From: Burkholderia cenocepacia
GTDB lineage: Bacteria > Pseudomonadota > Gammaproteobacteria > Burkholderiales > Burkholderiaceae
Assembly: GCF_014211915.1 (NCBI RefSeq)
Contig: NZ_CP060039.1
Coordinates: forward strand, 2,666,001 to 2,730,000
Length of the DNA stretch: 64,000 bases
Direction of reading: 5' to 3'
The translations under genes and the position numbers were made by a program. This document shows positions 1 through 10,427 of this stretch, in pieces (position 1 is the stretch's first letter; the number at the start of each line of letters is the position of its first letter). Below the pieces are notes generated by a model. The model saw only the letters and a list, made by a program, of their open reading frames with translations. It was not told the DNA's origin and searched no databases.

Positions 1-1
1 C

Positions 2-1069
2 GCCGCGTATCTGGCGCAGCGCGGCAGCGACGGGCAGACCAACGGCAGCCGCCTCGTCGTCAATCTGCTGCACGTCGCGACGACCGCGCAACCGTTCGCG
101 CAGCAGCCGTCGGTCGCGAACCTGATCCACCTGCGGCCCGGCGAAATCGTCGGCAACTGGCGCGACAGCACCGACGGTCTCGGCGGCGGCGTGTACCCGT
201 ACGACGTGAACGCGGTGCTCGTGCCGGCCGCGCTGCGCGCGGCGAACGCGTTCCTCGCCCGCGGCCTGCTCGATCCGTACCTCGATGCCCAGCAACGCGC
301 GACGCTCGCCAACACGGCGAACGAGGCGGCCACGTGGGAAACGCAGGCGCCGCCGCTGTTCCAGGTCAGCGTGCCGGCCGCGCAGGCGGCCACCGACGTG
401 TCGGCCTATGCGCCGTCCGCGGGCGTACCGGCCGGCGCCGCGCCCAATGCAGCGCTGACCTTCTACGCGCTGTCGCTCGACCAGCAGGGCAACCCGATTC
501 CGGTGATGAATTCGGACGGCGGCTTCGCGCTGCTGTTCGGCACGCCGCCGGACGATCAGCTCCAGCGGATCGTCAGCGACGTCACGCGGCCGTTCCCGAC
601 CGGGCTCGTGACCGATGCCGGGATGCTGATCGCGAACCCCGCGTATGCGAGCTCGTCGCTGTGGCCGAAGTTCACGAGCTCCGCGTATCACGGCACGGTG
701 ATCTGGTCGTGGCAGCAGGCGATGTGGGTGGCCGGGCTCGATCGGCAACTGGCGCGCCAGGACCTGTCGGCCGCGACGCGCACGCTGCTCACGCAGGCGC
801 GGCAGACGATCTGGCAGGTGATCTCGAACGGACGCGACATGCGCACGTCGGAAATGTGGACGTGGTCCTACGTGAACGGCAAGTACCAGACCGACGCATT
901 CGGCACGCGCAGCGCCGATGCGACCGAAGCCAACGCGGCGCAACTCTGGAGTACGACGTATCTCGCGATCCGCGATCCGCAGCAGCGCGCGGGCAAGTAC
1001 TGGTGGCAGGCGTCGCAGTCGATGCAGGACGACCAGTCGAAGCAGGCGACGGCGGTGGCGACGCGCTAG
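2..1069 (+). CDS. Probable six-hairpin glycosidase-like exported protein, C-terminal part (5' end outside window)
   Basis: The frame is open from base 2 to the TAG at 1067-1069, so this is the last ~355 residues of a gene that starts before the window. The GTG at 191 is internal, because clear coding continues upstream of it. A stretch reading YHGTVIWSWQQAMWVAGL, and a later Ala/Asn-rich EANAAQLWS stretch, resemble the active-site loop and last hairpins of (alpha/alpha)6-barrel glycosidases of the glucosidase/trehalase type. That resemblance is from memory of the fold family; substrate and export signal cannot be judged without the N-terminus. A strong terminator follows 44 bases after the stop. 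Confidence 0.55.
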   Translation, partial: AAYLAQRGSDGQTNGSRLVVNLLHVATTAQPFAQQPSVANLIHLRPGEIVGNWRDSTDGLGGGVYPYDVNAVLVPAALRAANAFLARGLLDPYLDAQQRATLANTANEAATWETQAPPLFQVSVPAAQAATDVSAYAPSAGVPAGAAPNAALTFYALSLDQQGNPIPVMNSDGGFALLFGTPPDDQLQRIVSDVTRPFPTGLVTDAGMLIANPAYASSSLWPKFTSSAYHGTVIWSWQQAMWVAGLDRQLARQDLSAATRTLLTQARQTIWQVISNGRDMRTSEMWTWSYVNGKYQTDAFGTRSADATEANAAQLWSTTYLAIRDPQQRAGKYWWQASQSMQDDQSKQATAVATR

Positions 1070-1113
1070 CGCGTCGCCGCGCGTGAGCAGGCCGATACCG
1101 ACACCGGTCCGCA

Positions 1114-1147
1114 AAAGCCCCGGCGGCACTCCCGCCGCCGGGGCTTT
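1114..1147. terminator. Bidirectional intrinsic terminator
   Basis: Perfect 14-bp inverted repeat (arms 1114-1127 and 1134-1147) with a 6-nt loop, GC-rich stem and AAA/TTT ends. It lies between two convergent genes and can serve both. Confidence 0.85.
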
Positions 1148-1161
1148 CGGTGCAAATCCGG

Positions 1162-2562
1162 TTAGCGCGACACCACGCGGTTGCGCCCTTCCCGCTTCGC
1201 CTGATACAGCCGCTCGTCGACCACCCGCAGCAGCGCATCGACCGTGCTGCCGTCGACGCCGTATTGCGCGACGCCGACGCTGACCGTCACCTGCACGCGC
1301 TTGAAGTCGAGCCCGAACGGCGAACTCGAGATCGACGAACGCACGCGCTCGGCGGTCATCCGCGCGCCTTCGAGCGGCATCTCCGGCAAGAGCGCCATGA
1401 ACTCCTCGCCGCCGACCCGCGCGAGCGCGCCCGCCGGCCGAATTGCCTCGAGGCACTGGCGCACGACGCCGCGCAGCACCTCGTCGCCGATCTGGTGCCC
1501 GTATGCGTCGTTGATGTTCTTGAAATTGTCGAGATCGAGCGCGAGCAGGCAGAACGGCGTGCCGTCGCGCTCGGCCCGCACGATCTCACGCTCGACCTGC
1601 GCGATGAACTGCCGGCGGTTCGACGCGCCCGTCATCGGGTCGGTCGCGGCCATGTATTCGAGCTTCTGGTTCGTGCGCCGCAGTTCCTGCAGCGCGCTCT
1701 CGGTACGCGCCATCGATTCCGACAGCCGGCTCATCAGGTCTTCCTGGCTGTAGATCGCCGAGAACGAGCGTGTCGTCTGCAGCGCCTGCACGACGCCGTA
1801 ACTGAGCAGGAAGAATCCGCCCGCGAAGATCGCATGCGCGAGCCACCACATGTGATTCCACGGCTTGCCGAGGATGAACGCGAGCGACGACAGCGCGAAC
1901 GCCATGATCGACACGCCGTAGATCACCATCAGCGGCGAGCGGATGCGCCGCGCGAGCAGCAGGCTCACGTTCAGCAGCGAGAACACCAGCGCGCCGCCTT
2001 CCATCGACAGCCGCGTGCCCAGCGCGCCCGCGACCGGCGAATAGGCGATGTATGCGACCGCCACGTTGACGATCAGGAAGAACACGATCCACGGCAACCA
2101 CGTCCGCACGCTCGTGCGCTTGTCGAGCCGGTCGGGCGGACGCGAATACGACAGCAGGCCCGTGAGCAGCAGCGCCGACATCACGAACCGCGATGCGGGC
2201 CCGTACAGCAGGAACAGCCAGATATTGTGGTGCGCCATCCCGGTGAACGCCCCGTGCAGCGCATAGATCATCGCGAAGCCGAGAAACCCGAGCGTCAGCC
2301 AGCGCAGCAGCGGCTCGCCGGACGACCGGTAGCACACCCACGTCACGTAGGTGACGAACGCGCCTTCGAGCGTCGCCGCCGCGATCGCGATTTCATGAAA
2401 AGCGTGGTTCTCGAACACGACGCCCCGGTCGCTGAAGAACCACAGATAGGCAATCAGATAGGCGGGCAGCAACGCGAATCCGACCAGCAGGCATTTCGCG
2501 TAGAGCCTCGCGGCCGCGCTGACGACGCGCGGCGGTTCCCCGGCTGCATAGGTCGTACTCAT
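1162..2562 (-). CDS. Membrane-bound diguanylate cyclase (GGDEF domain)
   Basis: Makes c-di-GMP from two GTP. The 466-aa reading starts at ATG 2562, with GGGGA about 5 nt upstream; the frame stays open further up, but that part looks non-coding. Residues ~20-265 hold about seven or eight hydrophobic helices forming an integral-membrane sensor of unidentified type. A short coiled-coil-like linker (~275-305) follows, then the GGDEF domain (~305-466). The catalytic signature is GGEEF at 384-388, so the active site looks intact. The usual inhibitory I-site RxxD just upstream reads RPAG, so product feedback is probably lost. It is monocistronic, with its own promoter at 2663-2690. Confidence 0.9.
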   Translation of the reverse strand: MSTTYAAGEPPRVVSAAARLYAKCLLVGFALLPAYLIAYLWFFSDRGVVFENHAFHEIAIAAATLEGAFVTYVTWVCYRSSGEPLLRWLTLGFLGFAMIYALHGAFTGMAHHNIWLFLLYGPASRFVMSALLLTGLLSYSRPPDRLDKRTSVRTWLPWIVFFLIVNVAVAYIAYSPVAGALGTRLSMEGGALVFSLLNVSLLLARRIRSPLMVIYGVSIMAFALSSLAFILGKPWNHMWWLAHAIFAGGFFLLSYGVVQALQTTRSFSAIYSQEDLMSRLSESMARTESALQELRRTNQKLEYMAATDPMTGASNRRQFIAQVEREIVRAERDGTPFCLLALDLDNFKNINDAYGHQIGDEVLRGVVRQCLEAIRPAGALARVGGEEFMALLPEMPLEGARMTAERVRSSISSSPFGLDFKRVQVTVSVGVAQYGVDGSTVDALLRVVDERLYQAKREGRNRVVSR

Positions 2563-2662
2563 TCGGTCCCCGGTCGGTCTGCTGCGTTGGTTCGAATCTT
2601 CTCGGCACGGATCACGCGACGCGCGATCTGGCCCATCGTGCCGAAAGGCAAATGTCAGAGCA

Positions 2663-2690
2663 AGTATAGGTGGGGCAATTCGTTTGACAA
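2663..2690 (-). promoter_or_regulatory. Candidate sigma70 promoter of the diguanylate cyclase gene
   Basis: On the minus strand, -35 TTGTCA (2685-2690), 16-bp spacer, -10 TATACT (2663-2668), about 100 nt ahead of the start codon. Motif reading only. Confidence 0.5.
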
Positions 2691-2818
2691 GTCCGGGGAA
2701 ACGGCATTGCCGGGTGCATGCCTTTTGCTTCCCGGTGGTTGCGAATGGCGCGTGCGCCGCGCCAATTCGCTGCGGCGGCGGGCGGTAACGCCGAGGCGCA
2801 ACCGCCACCGGTCAAAGG

Positions 2819-3997
2819 TCAGAGGATTTCGAACAGGCCGGCCGCGCCCTGCCCGCCGCCGATGCACATCGTGACGACCACGTACTTCACGCCGCGCCGC
2901 TTGCCCTCGATCAGCGCATGGCCCGTCAGGCGCGCGCCCGACACGCCATACGGATGGCCGACCGCGATCGCGCCGCCGTTGACGTTCAGGCGGTCCTCAG
3001 GGATCCCGAGCGTGTCGCGGCAGTACAGCACCTGCACCGCGAACGCCTCGTTCAGCTCCCACAGCCCGATGTCGTCGACGTTCAGCCCGGCCTGCTTCAG
3101 CAGCCTGGGTACCGCGAACACCGGGCCGATGCCCATTTCGTCCGGCTCGCAGCCGGCCACCGCGAAGCCGCGGAACGCGCCCAGCGGCTGCAGCCCTTCG
3201 CGCTGCGCGGCCTCGGCGCTCATCACGACGCATGCCGATGCGCCATCGGAGAACTGGCTCGCATTGCCCGCGGTGATCACGCCGCCCGGCACCGCCGAGC
3301 GGATCTTCGACACGCCTTCGAGCGTCGTGTCGGGGCGGATGCCTTCGTCGGCCGAGACCGTCACTTCCTGCGTGAACAGGCGGCCCGTCGCCTTGTCGGC
3401 GATGCCCGCGAGCACGGTGATCGGCACGATCTCGTCGCGGAAACGTCCGGCTTCCTGCGCGGCCGCGGCGCGCAGTTGCGACTGTACGCCGTACGCATCC
3501 TGCCGCTCCTTCGAGATGCCGTAGCGCTTCGCGACGTTCTCGGCGGTCTGCAGCATGTTCCAGTAGATCTCGGGCTTGTGCTGGACGAGCCAGCCTTCCT
3601 GGACCATGTGCCGGTTCATCTCGTTCTGCACGCACGAGATCGACTCGACACCGCCGGCCACATAGACCTCGCCTTCGCCCGCGATGATCCGCTGCGCGGC
3701 CAGCGCGATGGTCTGCAGCCCCGACGAACAGAAACGGTTCACCGTCATCCCCGGCACGCTGACCGGCAACCCGGCGCGCAGCGCGATCTGCCGCGCGATG
3801 TTCGCGCCCGTCGCGCCTTCGGGGTTCGCGCAGCCCATGATCACGTCCTCGACGCGCGCCGGGTCGAGCTTCGCGCGTTCGAGCGCGGCCGCGACCACGT
3901 GGCCGCCGAGCGTCGCGCCGTGCGTCATGTTGAAGGCACCGCGCCAGGATTTCGCCAGCGGCGTGCGTGCGGTCGATACGATTACGGCTTCGGTCAT
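2819..3997 (-). CDS. Acetyl-CoA C-acyltransferase (thiolase, FadA type)
   Basis: Catalyses thiolytic cleavage of 3-ketoacyl-CoA, the last step of beta-oxidation. 392 aa from ATG 3997 ([12 protein letters not shown]), preceded by GGAGA; the frame stays open upstream through the nicotinamidase gene region, but the N-terminus fits thiolases exactly here. The active-site Cys is in [10 protein letters not shown] (~residue 90). The [21 protein letters not shown] (His) and C-terminal CIGGGQG (second Cys) motifs are all present. It is the third gene of a fadB-pncA-thiolase run, 41 nt after the nicotinamidase gene, so it is probably cotranscribed. Chain-length preference cannot be read from sequence. 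Confidence 0.93.
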   Translation of the reverse strand: MTEAVIVSTARTPLAKSWRGAFNMTHGATLGGHVVAAALERAKLDPARVEDVIMGCANPEGATGANIARQIALRAGLPVSVPGMTVNRFCSSGLQTIALAAQRIIAGEGEVYVAGGVESISCVQNEMNRHMVQEGWLVQHKPEIYWNMLQTAENVAKRYGISKERQDAYGVQSQLRAAAAQEAGRFRDEIVPITVLAGIADKATGRLFTQEVTVSADEGIRPDTTLEGVSKIRSAVPGGVITAGNASQFSDGASACVVMSAEAAQREGLQPLGAFRGFAVAGCEPDEMGIGPVFAVPRLLKQAGLNVDDIGLWELNEAFAVQVLYCRDTLGIPEDRLNVNGGAIAVGHPYGVSGARLTGHALIEGKRRGVKYVVVTMCIGGGQGAAGLFEIL

Positions 3998-4038
3998 GCG
4001 AGTCTCCTTCGGTCCTGCTGATTCGGATGGGAAATGCG

Positions 4039-4671
4039 CTACGCCGCCGGGCGCGCGCCCGCGGACGTCGCATGCACGACGCCCGCTGCCTGCATCTGCT
4101 GCCATGCGTGCGCGAGCGACCCGTTCAGGTCGATCGCACGGCACGCATCGTTGATCACCGCGGCTTCGAAACCGGCCGCGCGCGCATCGAGCGCCGACCA
4201 CGCGACGCAATAGTCGGTCGCGAGCCCGCAGCACCACACGCGCTTCGCACCGAGTTCGCGCAGATAGCCCGCGAGCCCCGTGCGTGTCGTGCGGTCGGCT
4301 TCGACGAACGCGGAGTAGCTGTCGACCTGCGCGTCGCCGCCCTTGCGGATCACGAGCCGCGCGTGCGGGATGTCGAGGTCGCGATGCAGCGCCGCGCCGT
4401 CGGTGTCCTGCACGCAGTGCACGGGCCACAGCACCTGCTCGCCGTACGGCAGCGCGAGCGTCGAGAACGGCTCGCGGCCCGGATGGTTCGCCGCGAACGA
4501 CACGTGCTCGCGCGGGTGCCAGTCCTGCGTGAGCACGACCTGGTCGAAGCGTTGCGCGAGCGCGTTGATCACCGGCACGACCGCATCGCCGTCGGGCACC
4601 GCGAGCGCGCCGCCCGGCATGAAGTCGTATTGCACGTCGATCACGAGCAGGACGTCGTCGGTGCGTTTCAT
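4039..4671 (-). CDS. pncA: Nicotinamidase (isochorismatase-like hydrolase)
   Basis: Converts nicotinamide to nicotinate for NAD salvage. 210 aa from ATG 4671. The catalytic triad is visible: Asp in [10 protein letters not shown] (~10), Lys in VIRKGGD (~110) and Cys in [11 protein letters not shown] (~155). Metal ligands sit in [12 protein letters not shown] and the following NHPG. The length matches the PncA family. It lies between two beta-oxidation genes with gaps of 44 and 41 nt, an unusual but plausible pairing because beta-oxidation consumes NAD+. Confidence 0.92.
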   Translation of the reverse strand: MKRTDDVLLVIDVQYDFMPGGALAVPDGDAVVPVINALAQRFDQVVLTQDWHPREHVSFAANHPGREPFSTLALPYGEQVLWPVHCVQDTDGAALHRDLDIPHARLVIRKGGDAQVDSYSAFVEADRTTRTGLAGYLRELGAKRVWCCGLATDYCVAWSALDARAAGFEAAVINDACRAIDLNGSLAHAWQQMQAAGVVHATSAGARPAA

Positions 4672-4715
4672 TGCGTGTCTCCAGACAGGATCGGTCGCGC
4701 CGCGAAGCGGCGGCG

Positions 4716-6800
4716 TCAGCCGTTGAACCCGCGGCCGGCCTTCGCCAGTTCCGCGATCGACGGCGCGAGTTGCCACGCGTCGCCGTTCGGTGCGGCCGCA
4801 TAGCGGCGGATCGCGCGCTCGACGTTGTAGAGGCCGACCGTATCCGCGTACAGCATCGGGCCGCCGCGCCACAGCGGGAAGCCATAGCCGGTCAGGTAGA
4901 CCATGTCGATGTCGGACGCCTTCGACGCGATCTTCTCCTCGAGGATCTTCGCGCCTTCGTTGACGAGCGCGAACACCAGCCGCTCGACGATCTCGTCGTC
5001 GCCGATCTTGCGCCGCTCGACGCCGCGCTCCTTCGAATACGCGACGACCATCTCGTCGACGAGCGACGACGGCTTCGCCTTGCGGTCGCCCGGCACGTAG
5101 TCGTACCAGCCGGCGCCCGTCTTCTGGCCGAAGCGGCCCTGTTCGCACAGGCGGTCGGCGATCTTCGAATACTGCAGGTCGGGCTGCTCGACGTAGCGCC
5201 GCTTGCGGATAGCCCAGCCGATGTCGTTGCCGGCGAGGTCGCTCATCCGGAACGGCCCCATCGCGAAGCCGAACTTCTCGATCGCGCGATCGACCTGCGC
5301 GGGCAGCGCGCCTTCCTCGAGCATGAACAGCGCCTGGCGGATGTACTGCTCGATCATCCGGTTGCCGATGAAGCCGTCGCACACGCCCGACACCACCGCC
5401 GTCTTGCGGATTTTCTTCGCCACCGCCATCACGGTCGCGAGCACGTCCTTCGCGGTCTGCGCGCCCCGCACGACCTCGAGCAGCTTCATCACGTTCGCGG
5501 GGCTGAAGAAGTGCATGCCGACCACGTCCTGCGGACGCTTCGTGAACGCCGCGATCTTGTCGACGTCGAGCGTGGACGTATTGGACGCGAGGATCGCGCC
5601 CGGCTTCGCGACTTCGTCGAGCTTCCTGAACACCTGCTCCTTCACGCCGAGTTCCTCGAACACGGCCTCGACGATCAGGTCGGCGTCCTTCAGGTCGTCG
5701 TAAGACAGCGTCGGCGTGATCAGCGCCAGGCGCGCATCGAGCTTCTCCTGCGTGAGCTTGCCCTTCCTCACCTGCGCGTCGTAGTTCTTGCGGATCGTCG
5801 CGAGGCCGCGCTCCAGCGCGTCCTGCTTCGTCTCGAGCAGCGTGACGGGCAGTCCCGCGTTGATGAAGTTCATCGCGATTCCGCCGCCCATCGTGCCCGC
5901 GCCGATCACGCCGACCCGGCGGATCTCGCGCAGCGGCGTATCGGCCGGCACGTCGGGAATCTTGCTCGCCGCCCGCTCGCCGAAGAACGCGTGGCGCAGC
6001 GCGCGGCTTTCCGGCGTCATCATCAGCGCGACGAACCCTTCGCGCTCGGCGATGCTGCCCTTGTCGAAACCGTTCAGCACGCCGGCCTCGATCGCGTCGA
6101 TGCACTTGTGCGGCGCGGGGTAATTCGGCGCGGCGGCCCGCGCGGAATTGCGCGCGAACTGGATGAAACCCGCCGCGTTCTCGTGGACGATCTTGCGATC
6201 GCGCACGCGCGAATGCGGCCCCTTCTGCGCGCCGACCTTGCGGGCGAACGCGACGGCCGCGTCGAGCAGGTCGCCGTCGGCCATTTCGTCGAACAGCCCG
6301 CTCTTCGCGAGCTGCTCCGACGGCACCGGCGCGCCCGACACGATCATGTTCAGCGCGGTTTCGAGCCCGACCGCGCGCGGCAGGCGCTGCGTGCCGCCCG
6401 CGCCCGGCAGCAGCCCGAGCTTCACCTCGGGCAGCGCGACCTGCGCGCCGGGCGCGGCGACCCGGTAATGCGCGCCGAGCGCGAGTTCGAGGCCGCCGCC
6501 CATCACGACGCTGTGCAGCGCCGCGACGACCGGCTTCGCGCTCGCCTCCACCGCGCGGATCACGGTGTGCAGCGTCGGCTCCTGCAAGGCCTTCGGCGTA
6601 TTGAATTCGGTGATGTCGGCGCCGCCCGAGAACGCGCGGCCCGCGCCGGTCAGCACGATGCCCGTGACCGACGGGTCCCGCGCGGCGCGATCGAGCGCGT
6701 CCATGACGCCCTGGCGGGTCGACAGGCCGAGCCCGTTGACGGGCGGATTGTTGAGCGTGATGACGGCCACGCCGTCGCGAGTCGAGTAATCCACTGCCAT
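4716..6800 (-). CDS. Enoyl-CoA hydratase / 3-hydroxyacyl-CoA dehydrogenase fusion (FadB/FadJ type)
   Basis: Bifunctional beta-oxidation enzyme of 694 aa. The start at ATG 6800 is fixed by GGAGG 7 nt upstream; the in-frame ATG 45 nt earlier has no such site. The N-terminal crotonase half carries the oxyanion-hole region (GRAFSGGAD) and both catalytic Glu ([13 protein letters not shown] and [15 protein letters not shown]). The C-terminal half has the Rossmann motif [13 protein letters not shown] near residue 300 and the catalytic His in [17 protein letters not shown]. It heads the fadB-pncA-thiolase run and has a well-formed promoter overlapped by a palindrome (6888-6916), suggesting repression by a fatty-acid-responsive factor. 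Confidence 0.93.
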   Translation of the reverse strand: MAVDYSTRDGVAVITLNNPPVNGLGLSTRQGVMDALDRAARDPSVTGIVLTGAGRAFSGGADITEFNTPKALQEPTLHTVIRAVEASAKPVVAALHSVVMGGGLELALGAHYRVAAPGAQVALPEVKLGLLPGAGGTQRLPRAVGLETALNMIVSGAPVPSEQLAKSGLFDEMADGDLLDAAVAFARKVGAQKGPHSRVRDRKIVHENAAGFIQFARNSARAAAPNYPAPHKCIDAIEAGVLNGFDKGSIAEREGFVALMMTPESRALRHAFFGERAASKIPDVPADTPLREIRRVGVIGAGTMGGGIAMNFINAGLPVTLLETKQDALERGLATIRKNYDAQVRKGKLTQEKLDARLALITPTLSYDDLKDADLIVEAVFEELGVKEQVFRKLDEVAKPGAILASNTSTLDVDKIAAFTKRPQDVVGMHFFSPANVMKLLEVVRGAQTAKDVLATVMAVAKKIRKTAVVSGVCDGFIGNRMIEQYIRQALFMLEEGALPAQVDRAIEKFGFAMGPFRMSDLAGNDIGWAIRKRRYVEQPDLQYSKIADRLCEQGRFGQKTGAGWYDYVPGDRKAKPSSLVDEMVVAYSKERGVERRKIGDDEIVERLVFALVNEGAKILEEKIASKASDIDMVYLTGYGFPLWRGGPMLYADTVGLYNVERAIRRYAAAPNGDAWQLAPSIAELAKAGRGFNG

Positions 6801-6887
6801 CTGCCTGCCTCCATGCATCGCGCGCCGGATTGGCTGCGCTTTCATTGTGCGCGGTCGAACGGCCGCATGTCCGGATGAACGGAGGCA

Positions 6888-6916
6888 GCATACAACGAAA
6901 AAGCACGGTCGTTCAA
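6888..6916 (-). promoter_or_regulatory. fadB-like operon promoter with overlapping operator-like palindrome
   Basis: Minus strand: -35 TTGAAC (6911-6916), 17-bp spacer, -10 TATGCT (6888-6893). A near-palindrome GAACG-AC-CGTGC (6903-6914, one mismatch) covers part of the -35 and spacer, where a repressor would block RNA polymerase. TetR-family fatty-acid regulators bind palindromes of this general kind; which regulator acts here is unknown. Confidence 0.6.
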
Positions 6917-6929
6917 TTTGAATTTTGCT

Positions 6930-6951
6930 CCCGATCCGGGGACGGATCGGG
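6930..6951. repeat. 8-bp inverted repeat between two minus-strand genes
   Basis: Perfect arms CCCGATCC / GGATCGGG with a 6-nt loop (GGGGAC). It lies downstream of the acyl-CoA ligase stop and upstream of the fadB-like promoter. There is no U-tract on the minus strand, so it is at most a weak terminator. Confidence 0.45.
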
Positions 6952-6992
6952 CGACCGATGCGGAGGTTGAGGCGGCGGCCCGGGCCTGGGCC

Positions 6993-8636
6993 TTACGGCG
7001 CGCACACCGCCGTGGGCAACACGTAATCGCGGAACGTCTCTCGCAACTTCAGCTTCTGCAGCTTGCCGGTCGCGGTGTGCGGCAACGATTCGACGAACAC
7101 GACGTCGTCCGGAATCCACCATTTCGCGACCTTGCCCTCGTAGAACGCGAGCAGCGTGTCGCGGGTCAGGTTCGCGCCTTCGCGCGGCACCACGACGAGC
7201 AGCGGCCGCTCGGTCCATTTCGGGTGCGCACACGCGATGCATGCGGCTTCGGCCACCCCGGGATGCGCGATCGCGACGTTCTCGATGTCGATCGAGCTGA
7301 TCCACTCGCCGCCCGACTTGATCACGTCCTTGCTGCGGTCGGTGATCTGCAGGAAGCCGTCGGGGTCGATCGTCGCGACGTCGCCGGTCGGAAACCAGCC
7401 GTCCGACAGCGGCGACGCATCGCCGCGAAAGTAGTGGTCGATCACCCACGGCCCGCGCACCTGCAGTTCGCCGAACGCGACGCCGTCCCACGGCAGTTCG
7501 CGGCCGTCGTCGCCGACGATGCGCATGTCGACGCCGCAGATCACGCGCCCCTGCTTTTCGAGCAGCCGGCGCTGCGCGTCGAGCGGCCGCTGCGACTGCG
7601 CCCAGTTGAGCTTCGCGAGCGTGCCGAGCGGCGACAGTTCGGTCATTCCCCACGCATGGATCACGCGCACGCCGTATTCGTCCTCGAACGTGCGCAGCAT
7701 CGCGGGCGGGCACGCGGAGCCGCCGATCACCGTGCGGTTCAGCGTCGAGAAACGCACGCCGGCTTCGCGCATGTAGTTCAGCAGGCCGAGCCACACGGTC
7801 GGCACGCCCGCGGAGAACGTCACGCGCTCGGCCTCCATCAGCTCGTACAGCGATTTCCCGTCGAGATCCTTGCCGGGCAGCACGAGCTTGCCGCCCGTCA
7901 GCGGCACCGCGTACGGCAACCCCCACGCGTTGACGTGGAACATCGGCACGACGGGCAGCACGGCGTCCATCGCGGACAGGTTCATCGCGTCGGGCAGCGC
8001 GGCGCCGTAAGCATGCAGCACGGTCGAGCGATGCGAATACAGTACGCCCTTCGGGTTGCCGGTCGTGCCCGACGTGTAGCAGAGCCCCGACGCCTGCTGC
8101 TCGTCGAGGCGCGGCCAGTCGTAGCGCCCGTCCTCGGCTTCGACGAGTGTTTCGTAGCAGACGAACGGCGTCGCGCCGAACGGCAGGTGCGCGGCGTCCG
8201 TCATCGCGATCCAGCCCCTCACGTGCGGGCATTGCGGCGCGATCGCATCGACGAGCGGCGCGAAATTGATGTCGAAGAAGACGTAGCGGTCTTCCGCGTG
8301 ATTGACGATGTACGCGATCTGTTCGGGAAACAGGCGCGGGTTGATCGTGTGGCATACGGCGCCCATCCCGCCGATCCCGTAATACGCTTCCAGGTGCCGG
8401 TAGCCGTTCCACGCCAGCGTGCCGACGCGGTCGCCGGTCTCGACGCCGAGCCGCGCGAGCGCCTGCGCCAGCTGCTTCGCGCGGCGTTCGCAATCGCGGT
8501 ACGTATAGCGATGCAGGTCGCCTTCCACGCGCTTCGACACGATCTCCGTGTCGCCGGCGTGCCGCGCGGCATGCGAAATCAGCGACGACACCAGCAGCGG
8601 CACATCCATCATCTGGCCCAGCAACGGCTTACCCAT
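6993..8636 (-). CDS. Fatty acyl-CoA ligase, AlkK-like (medium-chain type)
   Basis: ATP-dependent acyl-CoA synthetase of 547 aa, feeding fatty acids into beta-oxidation. ATG 8636 is preceded by GGGAG at about 9 nt. The N-terminal LLGQMM and overall length are like AlkK-type medium-chain ligases. Adenylation motifs are intact: P-loop-like [13 protein letters not shown] (~180-192), [10 protein letters not shown] (~330), the [11 protein letters not shown] hinge (~440) and C-terminal TATGKLQK with the catalytic Lys. It lies directly upstream of the fadB-like gene but 192 nt away, with the fadB promoter between, so it is a separate unit in the same pathway. Substrate range is inferred. Confidence 0.88.
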   Translation of the reverse strand: MGKPLLGQMMDVPLLVSSLISHAARHAGDTEIVSKRVEGDLHRYTYRDCERRAKQLAQALARLGVETGDRVGTLAWNGYRHLEAYYGIGGMGAVCHTINPRLFPEQIAYIVNHAEDRYVFFDINFAPLVDAIAPQCPHVRGWIAMTDAAHLPFGATPFVCYETLVEAEDGRYDWPRLDEQQASGLCYTSGTTGNPKGVLYSHRSTVLHAYGAALPDAMNLSAMDAVLPVVPMFHVNAWGLPYAVPLTGGKLVLPGKDLDGKSLYELMEAERVTFSAGVPTVWLGLLNYMREAGVRFSTLNRTVIGGSACPPAMLRTFEDEYGVRVIHAWGMTELSPLGTLAKLNWAQSQRPLDAQRRLLEKQGRVICGVDMRIVGDDGRELPWDGVAFGELQVRGPWVIDHYFRGDASPLSDGWFPTGDVATIDPDGFLQITDRSKDVIKSGGEWISSIDIENVAIAHPGVAEAACIACAHPKWTERPLLVVVPREGANLTRDTLLAFYEGKVAKWWIPDDVVFVESLPHTATGKLQKLKLRETFRDYVLPTAVCAP

Positions 8637-8677
8637 CGTCTTGTTCTCCCTGAGGATGCGAATCGGTGACCAGCCAG

Positions 8678-8737
8678 GGGACGGTTTCCGTACCGAAGCC
8701 GTCCCGGTGTGCGCCCGTCAGCGGCCCCGGACGGGCG
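8678..8737. repeat. Two inverted repeats in the divergent selO / acyl-CoA ligase intergenic region
   Basis: GGGACGG (8678-8684) pairs with CCGTCCC (8699-8705), and CGCCCGTC (8712-8719) pairs with GACGGGCG (8730-8737). They could be operators or leader hairpins for either gene. On the plus strand the only visible core element for selO is a -10-like TACAAT at 8784-8789. Confidence 0.4.
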
Positions 8738-8814
8738 TGGCGCACGGTGCGCGGGCCGCCATGCGGGCGGCGCGGCGCCGCCTTACAATATCGGCTTACC
8801 CAGAGGCGCTCAAC

Positions 8815-10383
8815 ATGTCGTTTTCCCGAAGCGCAGCCGATGCGGCTGACACCCTGCCCGACCTCGCCGCGACGCTCGCCGCGCCTGCCGAACGCGCGTT
8901 CGTCACGCTCGGCGACGCGTTTCATACGCGCCTGCCGGCCGCGCCGCTTGCCGCGCCGTACGTCGTCGGCTTTTCCGACGACGTCGCGCAACTGCTCGAC
9001 CTGCCCCCCGCAGTCGCCGCGCAACCCGGTTTCGCCGAGCTGTTCGCCGGCAACCCGACGCGCGACTGGCCCGCGCACGCGATGCCGTACGCGTCGGTCT
9101 ACTCCGGCCATCAGTTCGGCGTGTGGGCCGGCCAGCTCGGCGACGGCCGCGCGCTGACGATCGGCGAATTGCCCGGCACCGACGGCCGGCGCTACGAGCT
9201 GCAACTCAAGGGCGGCGGCCGCACGCCGTATTCGCGCATGGGCGACGGCCGCGCGGTGCTGCGCTCGTCGATCCGCGAATTCCTGTGCTCGGAAGCGATG
9301 CATCACCTCGGCATTCCGACCACGCGCGCGCTGACGGTGATCGGCTCCGACCAGCCGGTGGTGCGCGAGGAGATCGAGACGGCGGCCGTGGTCACCCGCG
9401 TGTCGGAAAGCTTCGTGCGCTTCGGTCACTTCGAGCACTTCTTCTCGAACGATCGCCCCGACCTGCTGCGCCAGCTTGCCGACCACGTGATCGACCGCTT
9501 CTATCCGGCCTGCCGCGACGCGGACGATCCGTACCTCGCGCTGCTCGAAGCGGCGACGCTGCGCACGGCCGACCTCGTCGCGCAATGGCAGGCCGTCGGC
9601 TTCTGCCACGGCGTGATGAACACCGACAACATGTCGATCCTCGGCGTGACGATCGACTACGGCCCGTTCGGCTTCGTCGATGCGTTCGATGCGAACCACA
9701 TCTGCAACCACTCGGACACCAGCGGCCGCTATGCGTACCGGATGCAGCCGCGCATCGCGCACTGGAACTGCTACTGCCTCGCGCAGGCGCTGCTGCCGCT
9801 GATCGCGCTGCAGCACGGCATCGCCGACGACGATGCGCGCGCCGAGCGCGCGGTGGACGACGCCCAGGCCGTGCTCGCGAAGTTTCCGGAGCGCTTCGGC
9901 CCCGCGCTCGAACGCGCGATGCGCGCGAAACTCGGCCTCGAACTCGAACGCGAGGGCGACGCCGAACTCGCGAACAAGCTGCTCGAGACGATGCATGCGA
10001 GCCACGCGGATTTCACGCTGACGTTCCGCCGGCTCGCGCAGCTCTCGAAGCACGACGCGAGCCGCGACGCACCCCTGCGCGACCTCTTCATCGACCGTGA
10101 CGCATTCGACGCATGGGCGAACCTCTACCGCGCGCGACTGTCCGAGGAAACGCGCGACGACGCGGCGCGCGCGGTTGCAATGAACCGCGCGAACCCCAAA
10201 TACGTGCTTCGCAACCATCTGGCCGAAGTCGCGATCCGGCGCGCGAAGGAAAAGGATTTTTCGGAAGTCGAGCGGCTCGCGCAGATCCTGCGCCGTCCGT
10301 TCGACGAACAACCCGAGCATGAAGCGTACGCGGCGTTGCCGCCCGACTGGGCCGGCTCGCTCGAAGTGAGCTGCTCATCCTGA
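8815..10383 (+). CDS. selO: Protein adenylyltransferase SelO (YdiU/UPF0061)
   Basis: SelO is a pseudokinase-fold enzyme that transfers AMP to Ser/Thr/Tyr of target proteins, linked to oxidative stress. 522 aa from ATG 8815 ([10 protein letters not shown]), with AGAGG just upstream; the longer open frame above it lacks coding character. Family motifs: [18 protein letters not shown] (~100-117), [14 protein letters not shown] (~132), the REF region, and the metal-binding Asn/Asp in [10 protein letters not shown]...TIDYGPFGF. It ends in VSCSS, a Cys-containing tail at the place where animal SelO carries selenocysteine. msrB follows 44 nt later, a redox pairing that fits the proposed role. Confidence 0.95.
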   Translation: MSFSRSAADAADTLPDLAATLAAPAERAFVTLGDAFHTRLPAAPLAAPYVVGFSDDVAQLLDLPPAVAAQPGFAELFAGNPTRDWPAHAMPYASVYSGHQFGVWAGQLGDGRALTIGELPGTDGRRYELQLKGGGRTPYSRMGDGRAVLRSSIREFLCSEAMHHLGIPTTRALTVIGSDQPVVREEIETAAVVTRVSESFVRFGHFEHFFSNDRPDLLRQLADHVIDRFYPACRDADDPYLALLEAATLRTADLVAQWQAVGFCHGVMNTDNMSILGVTIDYGPFGFVDAFDANHICNHSDTSGRYAYRMQPRIAHWNCYCLAQALLPLIALQHGIADDDARAERAVDDAQAVLAKFPERFGPALERAMRAKLGLELEREGDAELANKLLETMHASHADFTLTFRRLAQLSKHDASRDAPLRDLFIDRDAFDAWANLYRARLSEETRDDAARAVAMNRANPKYVLRNHLAEVAIRRAKEKDFSEVERLAQILRRPFDEQPEHEAYAALPPDWAGSLEVSCSS

Positions 10384-10427
10384 GCCCGCAACCCGCGCAT
10401 CTCGACCGACCGATCAGGAGAACCCCC

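Noticed and set aside
4039..6906. 955-codon minus-strand ORF over the fadB-like and pncA genes
   Set aside because: The upstream two thirds is a +1 shadow of the fadB-like gene; only its last 210 codons are real (pncA).
8629..10320. 563-codon minus-strand ORF opposite selO
   Set aside because: Low-complexity Arg/Ala/Val shadow. selO has the conserved motifs.
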